From contig JAVHZZ010000010.1 in NCBI GenBank assembly GCA_036250195.1, positions 105,950,778 through 106,014,777 of the forward strand: a stretch of DNA of 64,000 nt, in the 5' to 3' direction. This stretch comes from Mixophyes australis. Its lineage: Eukaryota > Chordata > Amphibia > Anura > Limnodynastidae. The translations under genes were made by a program, and so were the position numbers. The notes beneath the pieces were generated by a model. That model had not been told where the DNA came from and made no database searches. It worked only from the letters and a program-made list of their open reading frames with translations. This document shows positions 1 through 12,036 of this stretch, in pieces. Position 1 is the stretch's first letter; each line of letters starts with the position of its first letter.

Positions 1-663
1 TTCATAGTGATGTCACTGGTTCCTAGTGACTGGATAGGCTGCACTCTCAGTGATGTCACTGGTTCCTAGTGACTGGATAGGCTGCATTCATAGTGATGTC
101 ACTGGCTCCTAGTGTTTGGATAGGCTGCACTATCAGTGATGTCACTGGTTCCTAGTGACTGGATAGGCTGCACTCTCAGTGATGTCACTGGTTCCTAGTG
201 ACTGGATAGGCTGCATTCATAGTGATGTCACTGGCTCCTAGTGTTTGGATAGGCTGCACTATCAGTGATGTCACTGGTTCCTAGTGACTGGATAGGCTGC
301 ACTCTCAGTGATGTCACTGGTTCCTAGTGAAGTAATAGGCTGCACTCTCAGTGATGTCACTGGTTCCTTGTGAATGGATAGGCTGCACCCTCAGTGATGT
401 CACTGGTTCCTAGTGACTGGATAGGCTGCACTCTCAGTGATGTCACTGGTTCCTAGTGAAGTAATAGGCTGCACTCTCAGTGATGTCACTGGTTCCTTGT
501 GACTGGATAGGCTGCACTCTCAGTGATGTCACTGGTTCCTAGTGACTGGATAGGCTGCACTCTCAGTGATGTCACTGGTTCCTAGTGAAGTAATAGGCTG
601 CACTCTCAGTGATGTCACTGGTTCCTAGTGACTGGATAGGCTGCATTCATAGTGATGTCACTG
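1..663. repeat. 43-bp minisatellite, about 15 units, cut by window start
   Basis: Tandem units of about 43 bp built on the core gtgatgtcactggttcctag followed by ggataggctgca. Unit variants mark a higher-order pattern: the 5' half repeats a three-unit block containing a tgtttgg variant, and the 3' half a three-unit block containing a gaagtaatagg variant. The array begins before base 1 and breaks off at the degenerate text ctggtatctatg. Each unit holds a CRE-like TGATGTCA half-palindrome, which is probably incidental. A lone diverged unit lies at about 32.78 kb. Confidence 0.97.
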
Positions 664-2182
664 GTATCTATGAGTTTTCCCCTCATGAACTTTAGAATGT
701 GATGTTCTTTGCTCCTCTTTATCTTCGTTTGTGTGGCCAGCAAGCTTGGTCGAGCCAATGCAGGTCACAGAGAAATTATGAGACAAACCCAAATTCAGCA
801 TCGCAGATCTTTCATCAACTTGCAGACTGATTGTGCATGAAAAAACCATTTGCACGCGGGGAATTTGGAGACATCAGCACTTTCATGTTCTTCAGCCAAG
901 GCTGCCACATAAATAAAAACGAGAGGCCCGTTATGACTAATTTGTAACCCGCCGCAGCACAGCATAAAAGAGCAATTAAACAAAGCGCCTCATTAATTGC
1001 ATATTCTAATGACTCTGGAAAACCATCTCAGATCTTCTATTGATTTTTAAAAAAACGGCAGAATAATTATTTCAAGCTGTGGTTGGGAAACCGATCCAGC
1101 CAAGGTTGGCCCAGTCCGCACCGCGACCTGATGGTTACACCTCTACGACGCCAGATGAGGCCCTGGCGGGGGCGGCTGGCAGCTTGGGCAGTGAAGGGGT
1201 TAATAACGTATACAGGAAGGGGACATGAAGCAGACAAAACTCTTCAGACTCACAGTAGTTCAAGTGGCTGAACAGATGGAAATAATGAATAACTTTTATT
1301 ATATACACTGGGAATTGCTGGTGTCGTGTGACAGCCACACTGTACGTCTGGTGCATCCTCCAAGACCCCACTGCGCAGCTTCTCTCAGTGCAGATTCTTT
1401 TTATTATATGTATCTGTTACATGTTTCTCTTAAAGCGCCAGCGCATAGTGGAAGCAGCCACATTGCAAAAATAATGTAGAAACGCAGCCTGACAGCTCAC
1501 TCATCCGGCCCCAAATCTACACTTTGGGCAAAGCTCCACCACTTTAAAAAAATGGCTGCCTCCGCTGTTTGTGCATTTTAAAGAATAAATTTGCAAAGCT
1601 CCCTTGCAGAATAAACAAAGCTTCTCCAATGTCTGAGATATGTCTATGGATAATATTTCACTTTGACTGGACAGAGCAATCAGGTGGTCATTTAAAGGTC
1701 AATTAATAAATAATATGCAAAGTGATTTACAGTGGTTCCCGCCTTCTGGCAAATTTCATTAAGGTGGTTTCATCCCAATGTTTCCCCCCCTGCATTTTTA
1801 TGCAATGTAAGCAAATTTGCTTATTGCTGATGTCCTTGGGTACATCACCGTTCTGCTCTGCTTTCTGTATTGGAAAAAGTTGTATCAAGGGGACAATTCT
1901 GTGTTGTATCCAAGGGTAACAAATATAAACATGTCTGCCTGGAAGGCCAGACTGCAAGGTAGTCAGAAAAAGCAATGTATTCAATAACAATTGCTGGTTT
2001 GTTTGTTTTTTTGAGAATCCTAAATAAAATGAATTAAAACAGAAAAGATCAATACATGACTCACTTCTAGGAATGTCTGACTTGAATAACAATTACAAAT
2101 GTTGAGTTTATCCATGTAACGGTCTATCATGACTCTACTTGTGTTAGCTGTGATCCATTGGAACCTATGAGCTAACACTCTA
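664..2182. other. Mostly single-copy DNA, no gene recognised
   Basis: Only short ORFs without recognisable domains are present. The stretch holds a candidate conserved element (listed separately), a homopurine and homopyrimidine-poor AT-rich middle, and no repeat family that recurs clearly elsewhere in the window. A short segment at 1546-1573 (atggctgcctccgctgtttg) loosely resembles text downstream of the lone minisatellite unit near 32.85 kb. Confidence 0.6.
795..1050. promoter_or_regulatory. Candidate conserved non-coding element
   Basis: Single-copy segment with dense homeodomain/POU-like words, including cattaattgcatattctaat at about 991-1010, flanked by agcaattaaacaaagcgcc. It has no open frame with a recognisable product and no repeat similarity inside the window. 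Calling it regulatory is inference from motif density only; an alignment to other frogs and amniotes would decide. Confidence 0.25.
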
Positions 2183-3172
2183 GGGCTAGAATTACTAAGA
2201 ATCAAGTTTGGTTGCGGTTTGAAACCGCCACCCATTGCCGGCGGTTTAGTGATCCAAACCGACGCATTTACTATAGTTTGAGGCTTGAATTTAAAATGAA
2301 TGGCGATGTGTGGCGGATTGAAAAATCTAAACCCCCGGCAGTTTGGTTAAAACCGCCATCAAAACCGCCATCCAAAAAAACAGGACAGGACAGTTTTAAT
2401 ACCGGCTTCAGAATACCTTGATAGCTCAAATATGCTGTTTGAACGATTTTGCCATTCAGAATATAAGAGAAAACATCATTGACATTTAAATTATTTGGGC
2501 AATAATTATTTTTTGATTAAGGGGCAAAATGAATTTAATATTAAGTTATGGGGGGGGGGAATTCATTATATTAAGGGACAAAATGATTTAACTATCATAT
2601 TATTGGGGCACTATGTAATGGCAAATTGTGCAACATAAATAATTATATTCGCCATTAACAATCAGTTCATATTATTATATATTCACATTAATATTAATTA
2701 TATATTCACATTTCTTACATAATATAATGCTATAATTGTGTCCCCTTAAAAAATAATAATAAAAAAAATCCCTCATAAGTTATTAAATTCATTTTGCCCC
2801 TTAATCAAAAAATAATGATTGCTCAAATAATTTAAATGTCAATGGTGCTTTCTCTTGTGCTGTGAATGGTAAAATAGCTCAAACAGCAGCAGTTTGATCA
2901 ATCTCGCTACTCACAGCCACCTCTTATTTTGGCCGTTTGGATGGCGGGTTTGCAGCGGTTTTGAAAACCTCAGCTTAGTAAATCTAGTGGTTTGTATGTT
3001 CATTATTATTAAAATCGGGATGGCCAGTTGTAAAGTGGTGGTTTTGAAACATATAATTTCTGGCTGTTTTAATGGCAGTTTGGGTTGTAGTAAATCCGGC
3101 GGTTTCAAAACCACTGGAAAAATAGCCAAAAAGCGTCAGTTTGAGCAAACCGCCCTCTAGTAAATCTAACCC
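2183..3172. mobile_element. 990-bp foldback (long inverted-repeat) DNA element
   Basis: The two ends are inverted relatives: gggctagaattactaa on the left and ttagtaaatctaaccc-like text on the right. Inside, the arms mirror each other for hundreds of bases: the left text at about 2430-2560 (gacatttaaattatttgggc, then ttgattaaggggcaaaatg) recurs as reverse complement at about 2768-2890. The outer arms are rich in aaaccgcc and ggcggtt words. An AT-rich spacer of about 200 bp separates the arms. No transposase frame is seen, so it is non-autonomous. The ends resemble those of the 175-bp palindromic MITEs at 4.3, 28.1, 31.0 and 60.8 kb, which suggests shared mobilisation. Confidence 0.85.
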
Positions 3173-4333
3173 TAAGACAGAGCTCAGCACAGAAAAGCTG
3201 TCTGTTCACTGGGGTTGTACAGCGGAGGTTGGCAATCTATATCCTCCAGCTGATCAGAACTACAAGTCCCAGCATACTTGTGCTGTCAGCTCTGCATAAA
3301 CAAGAGGTTACCTAAGCTTGTCCTACAGTATAATTTAGAACACAGCATCATACAAACACACTTACACAACACCCACGTATCACTGTCTGCCGTCATGTGG
3401 GAGGAAGCAAGCTACAGATAATTAAAAATCTATTCATGTTCATCTAAAAAAACATTTAAAGGAAGACAGTGTTTATCTGTAATTACTGGGATGATCTCTT
3501 ATTTCCACCCTGGAGAAACCAAATTCTAGCATTTTACCCCATCCTGACAGCTGAAAACAATTACTCAATGAGAATAGAAAGCTGGTATCTTGGTATCAAT
3601 GTATGTATGTAGAGTGTAGATGCTGGTATTTCCTTTATATTGTTTTTAAACATGGTGAAGACTTCTCTGGAGTCCAGAAAGTTACTCAACATTCCGGAAT
3701 CTGGGAGAGTAAGCAACTACGGTTATGTGACACGTATGTAATATGTAATAGAAGCTGACACTCTGTGTCATTACCCTCAAGTCAGACACGGACTTCTCTC
3801 TTCAGACATATAACCAATCAAAACCAATTAGCAAAAAATTAAACCTCGACTCTGGCTTTGATTGGTAAGACGACAGCCATTTTCCTGTGGTCTACACCTT
3901 CTGCATGAAGATGAAACAAAGACTCACTCTTCATCCTCATTTGTCTACCTTGGTTTCTCTTGTAAAGCAAGAAGTAGGAAATCGGCAGCCATTTTCTTGT
4001 GGTCCAGTTCGAGAAGCTCAGCAGGGATAAGGGAGAATAGACTTACCTCTGGGAGACTCCCAATATTCCAAGAATCTTCCAGATATTAATAATGGTCATT
4101 TTTCTTAGCTATCTTCCTACAAATCATTATCTCCTTTTCAAACGCTCTCTGCTTGGCAAACAAAAATGGCTGCCAGTCACAGTCAGTACGCCACACAGAC
4201 ACAGGCTCGAAACTTTCAGCAAGTCATGTGATGGGAGAAAGTATGAGATATCTCATAGCCAAATGGGTAAACTACCGCTAAGAGTCCATAAATAGGCCTC
4301 ATGTCAGTGACTAAGATACCCAGAAAAGGCCCA
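3173..4333. other. Single-copy DNA, no gene recognised
   Basis: Short ORFs only. Two similar words, cagccattttcctgtggtc near 3877 and cagccattttcttgtggtcc near 3987, hint at an old local duplication of about 110 bp. Nothing else is recognisable. Confidence 0.5.
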
Positions 4334-4507
4334 GGGCTATATTTACTAAACTGCGGGTTTGAAAAAGTGGAGATGTTGCCTATAGCAACCAAACAGATTC
4401 TAGCTATCATTTTGTAGAATGTACTAAATAAATGACAGAGAGAATCTGATTGGTTGCTATAGGCAACATCTCCACTTATTCTAACCAGCCGTTTAGTAAA
4501 TATACCC
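4334..4507. mobile_element. Palindromic CCAAT-rich MITE, copy 1 (174 bp)
   Basis: Starts gggctatatttactaaactg and ends in the inverse complement ending tttagtaaatataccc. Inner arms are agatgttgcctatagcaacc and its inverse. Flanked by CCA on both sides (4331-4333 and 4508-4510), a 3-bp target duplication compatible with a PIF/Harbinger-type element. No coding capacity. Other copies lie at 28077, 30987 and 60830. Confidence 0.9.
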
Positions 4508-6349
4508 CCAGTCAAAGAGAAGGTACAGAAAAATATAGATTTATTTCCATTGTGACATATTGTTTTAGAAAATATATTACTTTAAATTCAGCTACTATAA
4601 TTGAGCGCAATAAAGTAGCGCAATTTCCCTCATTTGTTCACCGTTGCTGTAGCCATTTTTGGGAATGCGCAGATCTTGCACAGTTTTTATCCTCTGAAAC
4701 AACAAGGATTCACCTTATTTAGTTTGTAGGGGTTTTGAAAAACACTATATCTCAGAGATCATGTTTTAATATGGGAAACAGAGGTACCTACATGCTAGTG
4801 CAGCATATACTGTCGTCAATCGCTTAAAAATAAGTTATTTTACTAAATGGCAGGAAACAATCCCCTTAAGGGATTAAATAGGTTGGATGCAGAGTTAACA
4901 ATTTAAATCTGAAGCTACCAATCACTTTAACAGATTACTAAAGACGAAGGACAGCCAGCACTGCTGTGACAGCTGACTCTGCAAATTGTCCTCTGTCATC
5001 AGATTTACTCTGTGCGAACTGCTGTTCGTGCACAATCGCCTATAGATATATAATGTAAAGATGAACCTTCGTAGGAGAGTGGAGAGGTTACCTGGGGGGC
5101 CTTTGACTTCAGGGGCCTGATAAGATAGAATCAAGCAAAGCATGATGTTGAAGCTCATTTTATTGACTATAAGAAGAAAACAATGGATGAAAGGCTAGGG
5201 GACGTTGATAAGGTTGATTGGTTCACACAGATACAGTCAGTCTGCTACACAGACACTCGCTTCTCTCAGTATGCCATGCGATGGCAGAGAAGAGTGAAGG
5301 AGGATGTGACAGTGCAAGGCAGAGCTCAGAGAGGTGTTCCAAAGCCTCTCTGCGAACTACATCACGTGTCATTTGACTGTGGTTGCCATGGTAGCCCAGA
5401 AATATAAATCATTATTAGCTGCCTGAAGAAAAAAAGAACAGGGAAAATAGTAAATACCAGCACAATTCGTAGAGCCTGCCACAGTGATTTATGTTAAAAA
5501 ACACACCTGATTTGTATCATGGGAGTGCTGTTTTAATTGATAGCACAGAGAATATAGGGCTTATATTATGTGACAGCTGTACACAAAAAACAAGGCAGGA
5601 AAATGCTCTTCCATCCACGTGAAATACATTTTACCCTTTGCAGCCATCGATCAGCGGAACTCTGTCGTGCCTCACATTGTTGTAGAAGAGGATACTTCAT
5701 TTGTCAGACAAATACTTTACAGATAAACAGAACTTTCTTGGAAATGGATCTGCTGTGTCTCGTATTTGGTCTGTTGCCGCAGGTCTGTTTCCCGTTATGC
5801 TGTCAGCATCTGAGTTTAGATCCTTATGGATGAAACGGACCCTTTAATATAGATGTATCCTTTACTTGGCAGAGGTAAAACAATCCTCTGTCTTTCTGTT
5901 TTTGCTTCTTTTTATTGATATTTAAACATTGCAACGTTTGACAAAATTGCTAGAAATGTTATAAGATATAGCAAACAGAAAACAAAATAAAATTTAAGGA
6001 TTCCACTCAAGTCAATCAGTATAGGATACGATTCTTATGATACAATTATTATAATACAATTATTATGATGCAATTCTTACGATTTCAGTATTAACAAAAA
6101 CAAATACTAAGTATGAAGCAATCACAAGTAGCTGTGTGTTATACAAATGACCAATTCCGTCAGCTTTCATCCTACTTAGACATTTATATCCTAATGAATT
6201 GTATGTGAACTTGGGGTCTAAGGGTCCGGTATTTTGGCAAATGGGTAAAAAAAATACTGAACAAAAATACGACGTAAAATATGTAACAAAAACAATAATA
6301 TAAAAAAAAATAAAACAAACTCATATCTCATCTCAGTTATCAGTAACAG
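4508..6349. other. Mostly single-copy DNA, no gene recognised
   Basis: No ORF with recognisable domains. From about 5900 to 6340 the sequence becomes AT-rich, with repeated words such as gatacaattattat near 6030-6075, and could be the 3' end of an old retroelement. I cannot assign it. Confidence 0.5.
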
Positions 6350-6756
6350 CTCTGAAGCTGGCGTACATTATCATAAATGAAAAAAAAATGTCAGTGCTCC
6401 GAAGAGCAGAACTGGACAGCGCACGTGTGGAGGGATCACATGATCCCTCCCTGTCACTCACCGCTCTCTCTCTGACAGAGCCGAGATGTTTGTGCGCATG
6501 TGCAGGTCTTTGAACTGCACATGCGCAATTGCAGTATGAAGGACAACGAAGAGGACTAGGAGGAGATCCGGAGACAGCGCATTCCGAAGAGGCGGGGTAT
6601 GTTTGTTTTTTTTTTAATCACAGAAAGAGCAGTTTATCGGAACTGCTGTTTCTGTGTTGGGTTCTTCATAAATTTGAGAAATAGTTAAATCCTTATCAAT
6701 GCGATAAGGATTGAAAACTATTTTACACTTTATGTGAACATTGATAAATGTGCCCC
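6350..6756 (+). mobile_element. GGGGCA-ended 650-bp element, copy A, left part missing
   Basis: Matches the right 400 bp of the copy at 22877-23530 in the same orientation: gctggcgtacattatca, gctccgaagagcagaactgg, the palindromic ggagggatcacatgatccct, cacatgcgcaattg, gcgataaggattga and the terminus gataaatgtgcccc. The left half found in the other copies is absent here. No coding capacity; a non-autonomous DNA element is likely. Confidence 0.85.
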
Positions 6757-7689
6757 ATAGACCCTTTAGTATTTGCTGGAAGTGATCAATTAAAGAGTAG
6801 AGCGTGGACTGCCGCCCATTTATTACAACCGTCATCTGTATTGATGCCCTTGCGATGTCCCACGGACAGCCCGGATCTGACACTTACATGTGCAAAGACC
6901 CTTTCCACAATCTAACCCACGGATGGAAGCCACAGTTAAGCAGGTGGAATTATTTTGCAAGCAACAATCAGCAGATGGAAATAAGATAAAGGGAAATCTA
7001 CGTCAGGAGAGGAAGGCAAAAGCCAATTAAGCCTGTTACCCGTTGCCCTTTAAAAGGGGTAACACAAAATAAGTGCATCTAAAAGATCTTATAGGGATTT
7101 ATATTCTCCGTAAAAACCCATCATTAGTAGACAACAAGCACATTTACTTTTCAGATACAGAGACAAGTCCTTTGTGTGTTTCTGGGAGAAAAGCACAGTA
7201 TGTTACAAATTAATTGCTACTTATGGTCGTAAATGGAGAAACAAGCTATTTTTGCCAACGATCTCACAAATACATCTAACAAAACTCCTAGCAACTAGGG
7301 ACCAGTCCCTTCATCAAGACCGGAGTTCTCAACAACATAACCCGCCTCTGAAACATCCACGTTCCAGCTTCTATTCAGTAAGGAAACCTTGTTATCCTGA
7401 AAAGTATTATTAGCTGCGAGACGTCATTATCTGCATGGTGGGATCTGGGGACAGAGTGAGGTCATGGCTAGAGGTGGGAACTGTTTCTAGAGTACAGATG
7501 GAGAGACAGGTGGATCCTCTTGGTGCAATAAAAAAACTAACAAAGCTGCAAGATTTCCACTGATAACTAATCATCGCTTGAGTTCAAGTTTTAAATAAAC
7601 GTTGCTTGTTGGGCAGGTTATTTCATAGATGCCTTTTGTGGTGCATACCTGGTAGACACAGTGGTTTATTTAACAAACTGCGACTGGCT
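6757..7689. other. Single-copy DNA, no gene recognised
   Basis: Only short, low-similarity ORFs. No repeat family recognised. Confidence 0.5.
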
Positions 7690-8035
7690 ATCATCATCAT
7701 CATCATTTATTTATATAGTGCCACTGGTTCCATAGCGCTGTACAGAGAACTCATTCACATCAGTCCCTGTCCCATTGGAGCTTACAGTCTAAATTCCCTA
7801 ACACACACACAGACAGACAGAGAGAGAGAGACTAGGGTCAATTTTCATAGCAGCCAATTAACCTACCAGTATGCTTATGGAGTGTGGGAGGAAACCAGAG
7901 CACCCAGAGGAAACCCACACAAACACGGGGAGAACATACAAACTCCTCACATATAAGGCCATGGTCGGGAATCAAACTCATGGCCCCCGCGCTGTAAGGC
8001 AGAAGTGCTAACCACTGAGCCACCTTGCTGCCCCC
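7690..8035 (-). mobile_element. V-domain SINE (tRNA head, L2-type tail), full length
   Basis: On the minus strand it runs from a tRNA-like head (tggctcagtggttagcac with a B-box-like ttgattcccgacc), through the conserved V-domain core (ctcccacactcc region), a (TCTG/GT)n stretch and an L2-like 3' tail tactatataaataaatgatga. On the plus strand the tail therefore appears first as catcatcatttatttatata. The hexamer ctatca flanks both sides and may be the target duplication. Not an expressed tRNA. Confidence 0.93.
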
Positions 8036-9265
8036 TATCACAGCTCTTCATTCAATTTATGAAGGGGTCAACACAGGAGGAATTGGAGATTTATCCTGAA
8101 TTAACCTACTTTTTGGTTGTTACTGCAGTCTCCAAAGAATTCTATGGGGACTGCAATGTTAGCAATTTATCAAGCAGCTCAGAATGGCATCATCCTACCT
8201 TCTCCTATTGGGTCCAGCGAAGTCAGAAATGCTTCAATCTCCCACCAGGTCAAATCTGACTTTAGACACAAATGCATATTTTGCTCTAGGTTGCCTTTAA
8301 GCAGTAAAACCTGTTGGCATAAGAGGGGGGGGGGGGGGGGGGGAGTCTTCGCTTAGATCCCCCTGTATAATAAATTGCAGTGTTACTGCATAATGTAATA
8401 TAGGGCATCCTATCCATTTTAAAGTGCGTCCGTGTAGGGTTTGAGAACCTTATTGTATCCAATCCTTAGCACCTAAAACCATCTTTCTTTCATCCATGAC
8501 TCATAACTCCTTATCCTCGATTTCCTCAGATGCTTGAAATGGACCTTGAACACCTTAATAAGTAATACTATAAAAAAATAAAAAAATAATAACGGGCTGA
8601 TTCCAATGTGACTGTAGACAATACTTGGAGGTAGCATTTTACTTTTGCGACCTACACAATTCAGTCTCGGACAATGTGCAAATTATTGCGCGCCGCTTAA
8701 TAAAAGTCATGCCCCAGTGTGCACGCAATATATTATAGCAAAATAAAATGTGGCGCACCCCCAAGAGATTTCTCAAGTCACCAATGACCCCGACTAAGAC
8801 TAAGTTAGATGTGTGCGGTAATGCAATAAGTAGCTGGGTGTGAATAGCTGTATCCTTAATGCCTAAAGCCGCGATCATGAAATAAAGCATTATTACACTA
8901 TCCCACCATCCAGTAATAATGTCAAACTCGTTTGTTGGAATTATGTCAAGCCTGGGACGGGCGTACTGCCTGCAAGCGGCTGACACAAAAGGTTATTAAT
9001 GCCGAGTATTGTGATGGGCTGAGGGGTTTTGCTTCTCGGAGAATCAGGGCAGTTTGGCTGAATTTTGCCGAACGCAGCAAACCAGCTCCTTCCTTTCTCC
9101 TTCAGCGAGCCTGGTTGTATCATGGGGAACATTAATGCGATACGACTTGTAAGCTCAATGCTGCCTGTTTGTGAGTCTGTGTCAAAGATCACACGTTCTA
9201 CAGAATACACAGTATTTCTAAGAATATAAAGTTTTTGGAATTTAGGTCTAAAACTCTGACATAAA
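8036..9265. other. Single-copy DNA with a 19-G run
   Basis: A run of 19 G lies at 8325-8343. The segment 8930-9190 is GC-balanced and single-copy and contains aaaggttattaatgccgag and aacattaatgcgatacg, but no recognisable exon. The remainder is undistinguished. Confidence 0.5.
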
Positions 9266-9679
9266 GGGCCTGATTCATTAAGGCACGCAAAGCAAACGTA
9301 AGGTGCGTTTTGCTTTTAAAAAAAGCACATCCGCATTTGATTTTTTGTTTTTTATTCCCATGAAATGCATTTATCATGATGTTGTTAATGTCTACTATAC
9401 ATAAAATACATTTCCGTCTTTGCAGCTGGTGCAAGTGATACGACTGAAAAACACGTACCTTAGAGCTGTCCAAAGCTTGTATCGGACCTTGGCACGCCCG
9501 TACTGTACATTGTCTACATGCATACGCCCAGTTCCCTGTTCCGCTCATGAAACTAAAGCCTGTCTTAATTGTCCTTTGCGCTCAAAGAATCGCGTACACT
9601 TATAGTATCTGGTGTTTAGTGCAATTTAATGCCAAATATGGCAAATTTCAGCATTTACTTTTCTTCATGAATCAGGCCC
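9266..9679. mobile_element. 414-bp TIR element, GGGCCTGATTCATT family, copy 1
   Basis: Begins gggcctgattcattaagg and ends tcatgaatcaggccc, a short terminal inverted repeat. AAA lies immediately outside both ends, compatible with a 3-bp duplication. The interior carries gctggtgcaagtgatacgac, ccaaagcttgtatcgg and gtacattgtctacatgcata, words that recur in diverged copies at about 39.5-39.96 kb and, inverted, at 24.4-24.8 kb. No transposase seen. Confidence 0.85.
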
Positions 9680-9759
9680 AAAATGTGTAATATAATCCAG
9701 TGCATATTCTACTACACATATACATAGTCAGTGTACTCTGTACTATACATATAACCAAA

Positions 9760-10697
9760 GTGTGACCAGAATCAGTGTACAGTGATATATTCCACCTATA
9801 GTGTGACCAGAATCAGTGTACAGTGATATATACCACCTATAGTGTGACCAGAATCAGTGTATAGTGATATATACCATCTACAGTGTGACCAGAATCAGTG
9901 TACAGTGATATATACCACCTATAGTGTGACCAGAATCAGTGTATAGTGATATATACCATCTACAGTGTGACCAGAATCAGTGCAGAGTGATATATACCAT
10001 CTACAGTGTGACCAGAATCAGTGTACAGTGATATATACCACCTATAGTGTGACCAGAATCAGTGTATAGTGATATATACCATCTACAGTGTGACCAGAAT
10101 CAGTGCAGAGTGATATATACCACCTATAGTGTGACCAGAATCAGTGTACAGTGATATATACCATCTACAGTGTGACCAGAATCAGTGTACAGTGATATAT
10201 ACCACCTATAGTGTGACCAGAATCAGTGTACAGTGATATATACCACCTATAGTGTGACCAGAATCAGTGTATAGTGATATATACCATCTACAGTGTGACC
10301 AGAATCAGTGTACAGTGATATATACCATCTACAGTGTGACCAGAATCAGTGTACAGTGATATATACCATCTACAGTGTGACCAGAATCAGTGTACAGTGA
10401 TATATACCATCTACAGTGTGACCAGAATCAGTGTACAGTGATATATACCACCTATAGTGTGACCAGAATCAGTGCAGAGTGATATATACCACCTATAGTG
10501 TGACCAGAATCAGTGTACAGTGATATATACCATCTACAGTGTGACCATAATCAGTGTACAGTGATATATACCATCTACAGTGTGACCAGAATCAGTGTAC
10601 AGTGATATATACCATCTACAGTGTGACCAGAATCAGTGTACAGCTATATATACCATCTATAGTGTGACCACAATCGGTGAATATTGTGAGATATACA
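9760..10697. repeat. 41-bp minisatellite, about 22 units
   Basis: The unit is gtgtgaccagaatcagtgta followed by cagtgatatataccacctata, period 41 measured from successive gtgtgacc starts at 9760 and 9801. Two unit types alternate irregularly: one ends taccacctata and the other taccatctaca. A third variant has gtgcagagtg. The last unit decays near 10660-10697, where a hAT element has inserted. Confidence 0.97.
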
Positions 10698-12036
10698 CAG
10701 GCTCGGACTGGCCTGCAGGGCAGCAGGACTATCCACCGGTAGGCCCCTCCACATTATAGCCACGCCCCCTCCGTTGTTAGGGAGGAGCTAAGAAAACAGC
10801 TGACTCCCGACTTGCATACAATTCATCTTTTGGACATACGCGAGAACAGGAAGGGACAGATGCGTTCCACAGTGGAACGCAGGCACCTTCCTCTCCAACA
10901 GTAACAAGCACAGACCACGAGAAACATCCTCTGATTTCAGCACACTGGGTACCCGGCCACCATCTCTATATACATCGAAACTGCAAGTAAACAAAGTTAA
11001 ATTTGAAAGCATCGCAGCAATAACCATGTGATATATGTGGACAGTGATCTGAATATTTATATTGCACTAGCAGAGACTTAAAGAAATACCAATTCCCATC
11101 TACTGGACTTGTATGCTATGAACATTATTTTATTGAGATATCAGTGACTGTGTTATATCTGGATCAATGCAGCATTTATACCCACTGCCATTTGCCTCCC
11201 AGTAGCTAGACTAGTCCAGGTCTATATACCTAGGTTTGTCTGATTTTTTATGTATGTTCAATTGATGCCATACCATATGTATGTATATAGAAATCAATGC
11301 CTCATAATATAAATACTGTGGTTTAATTGGAGTATTTTATTTGTCTATATTAATGTATTTTTATGTATTTTAACCAGGATTCAATAAATTGTGATAAAAC
11401 TAACATTAAATGTTATCCTACTAATTGAACCGAGCCTCTTGCTCACAGCCTAATACAAGATATAGAAAAATACGAATTGTATTCAAGATAAAAGAATACA
11501 AATTTTATTATTAGCATTACACTTGGAATAATACATAAGTCAATGAGCGCTTAACTTTCAGTATATTATTAGTTCGTAGAGAGGGATAACCTGTGTTAAT
11601 GCTGCTCTTGCAACAGTAGGGGTAGAGCGCAACTCCTCCCCCCCCCCCTCTCCCTCCCCGTTTTTGCCAAACACTCCCGTTAAACACACTACCACACAGG
11701 TGCAGAGAGTCGCGTCTGGGCTCTCTGAACCTGCGCGGTAGTGTGTTTTTCACTTTGAGCAGGGCAGATGAGAGTAGGAGTTCCGGATATCCAACCGCCC
11801 AGAGGAGCATGAGCAGGTTAGTAACTAAGTGCGCAGTCAGCCTGTCATTTTAAAAGAGAAGGATGAGCACACTACATTCTTTATATACTACACTATGGTG
11901 CTAGCTGTCCTTCGTGGGCTGACCACTCCCCCTCTAGTGTCTGGTCTCGCCTCTATGATGGCTGGCCACACCCCCTCTGGTGGGCCCCTAGCGTTGCAGT
12001 CCCCCGGTGGGCCCTTCATGCCCCAGTCCGACACTG
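10698..12036. mobile_element. Non-autonomous hAT element (1339 bp) with 8-bp TSD
   Basis: Left end caggctcggactgg and right end ccagtccgacactg form imperfect inverted termini of the CAGNGTCGGACTGG type. The exact octamer gatataca flanks both ends (10690-10697 and 12037-12044), as expected for hAT transposition. Sub-terminal GC-rich text with gggccc and ccacgcccc occurs at both ends. The interior contains a C-run near 11638-11648 but no transposase frame. It sits in the last, degenerate unit of the 41-bp minisatellite, and the right flank gatatacatctatatattg still resembles that unit. Confidence 0.92.

Noticed and set aside
1..663. CRE/ATF-type TGATGTCA sites as a regulatory array
   Set aside because: They occur because the minisatellite unit contains the word; the canonical TGACGTCA is not present and nothing else suggests a promoter.
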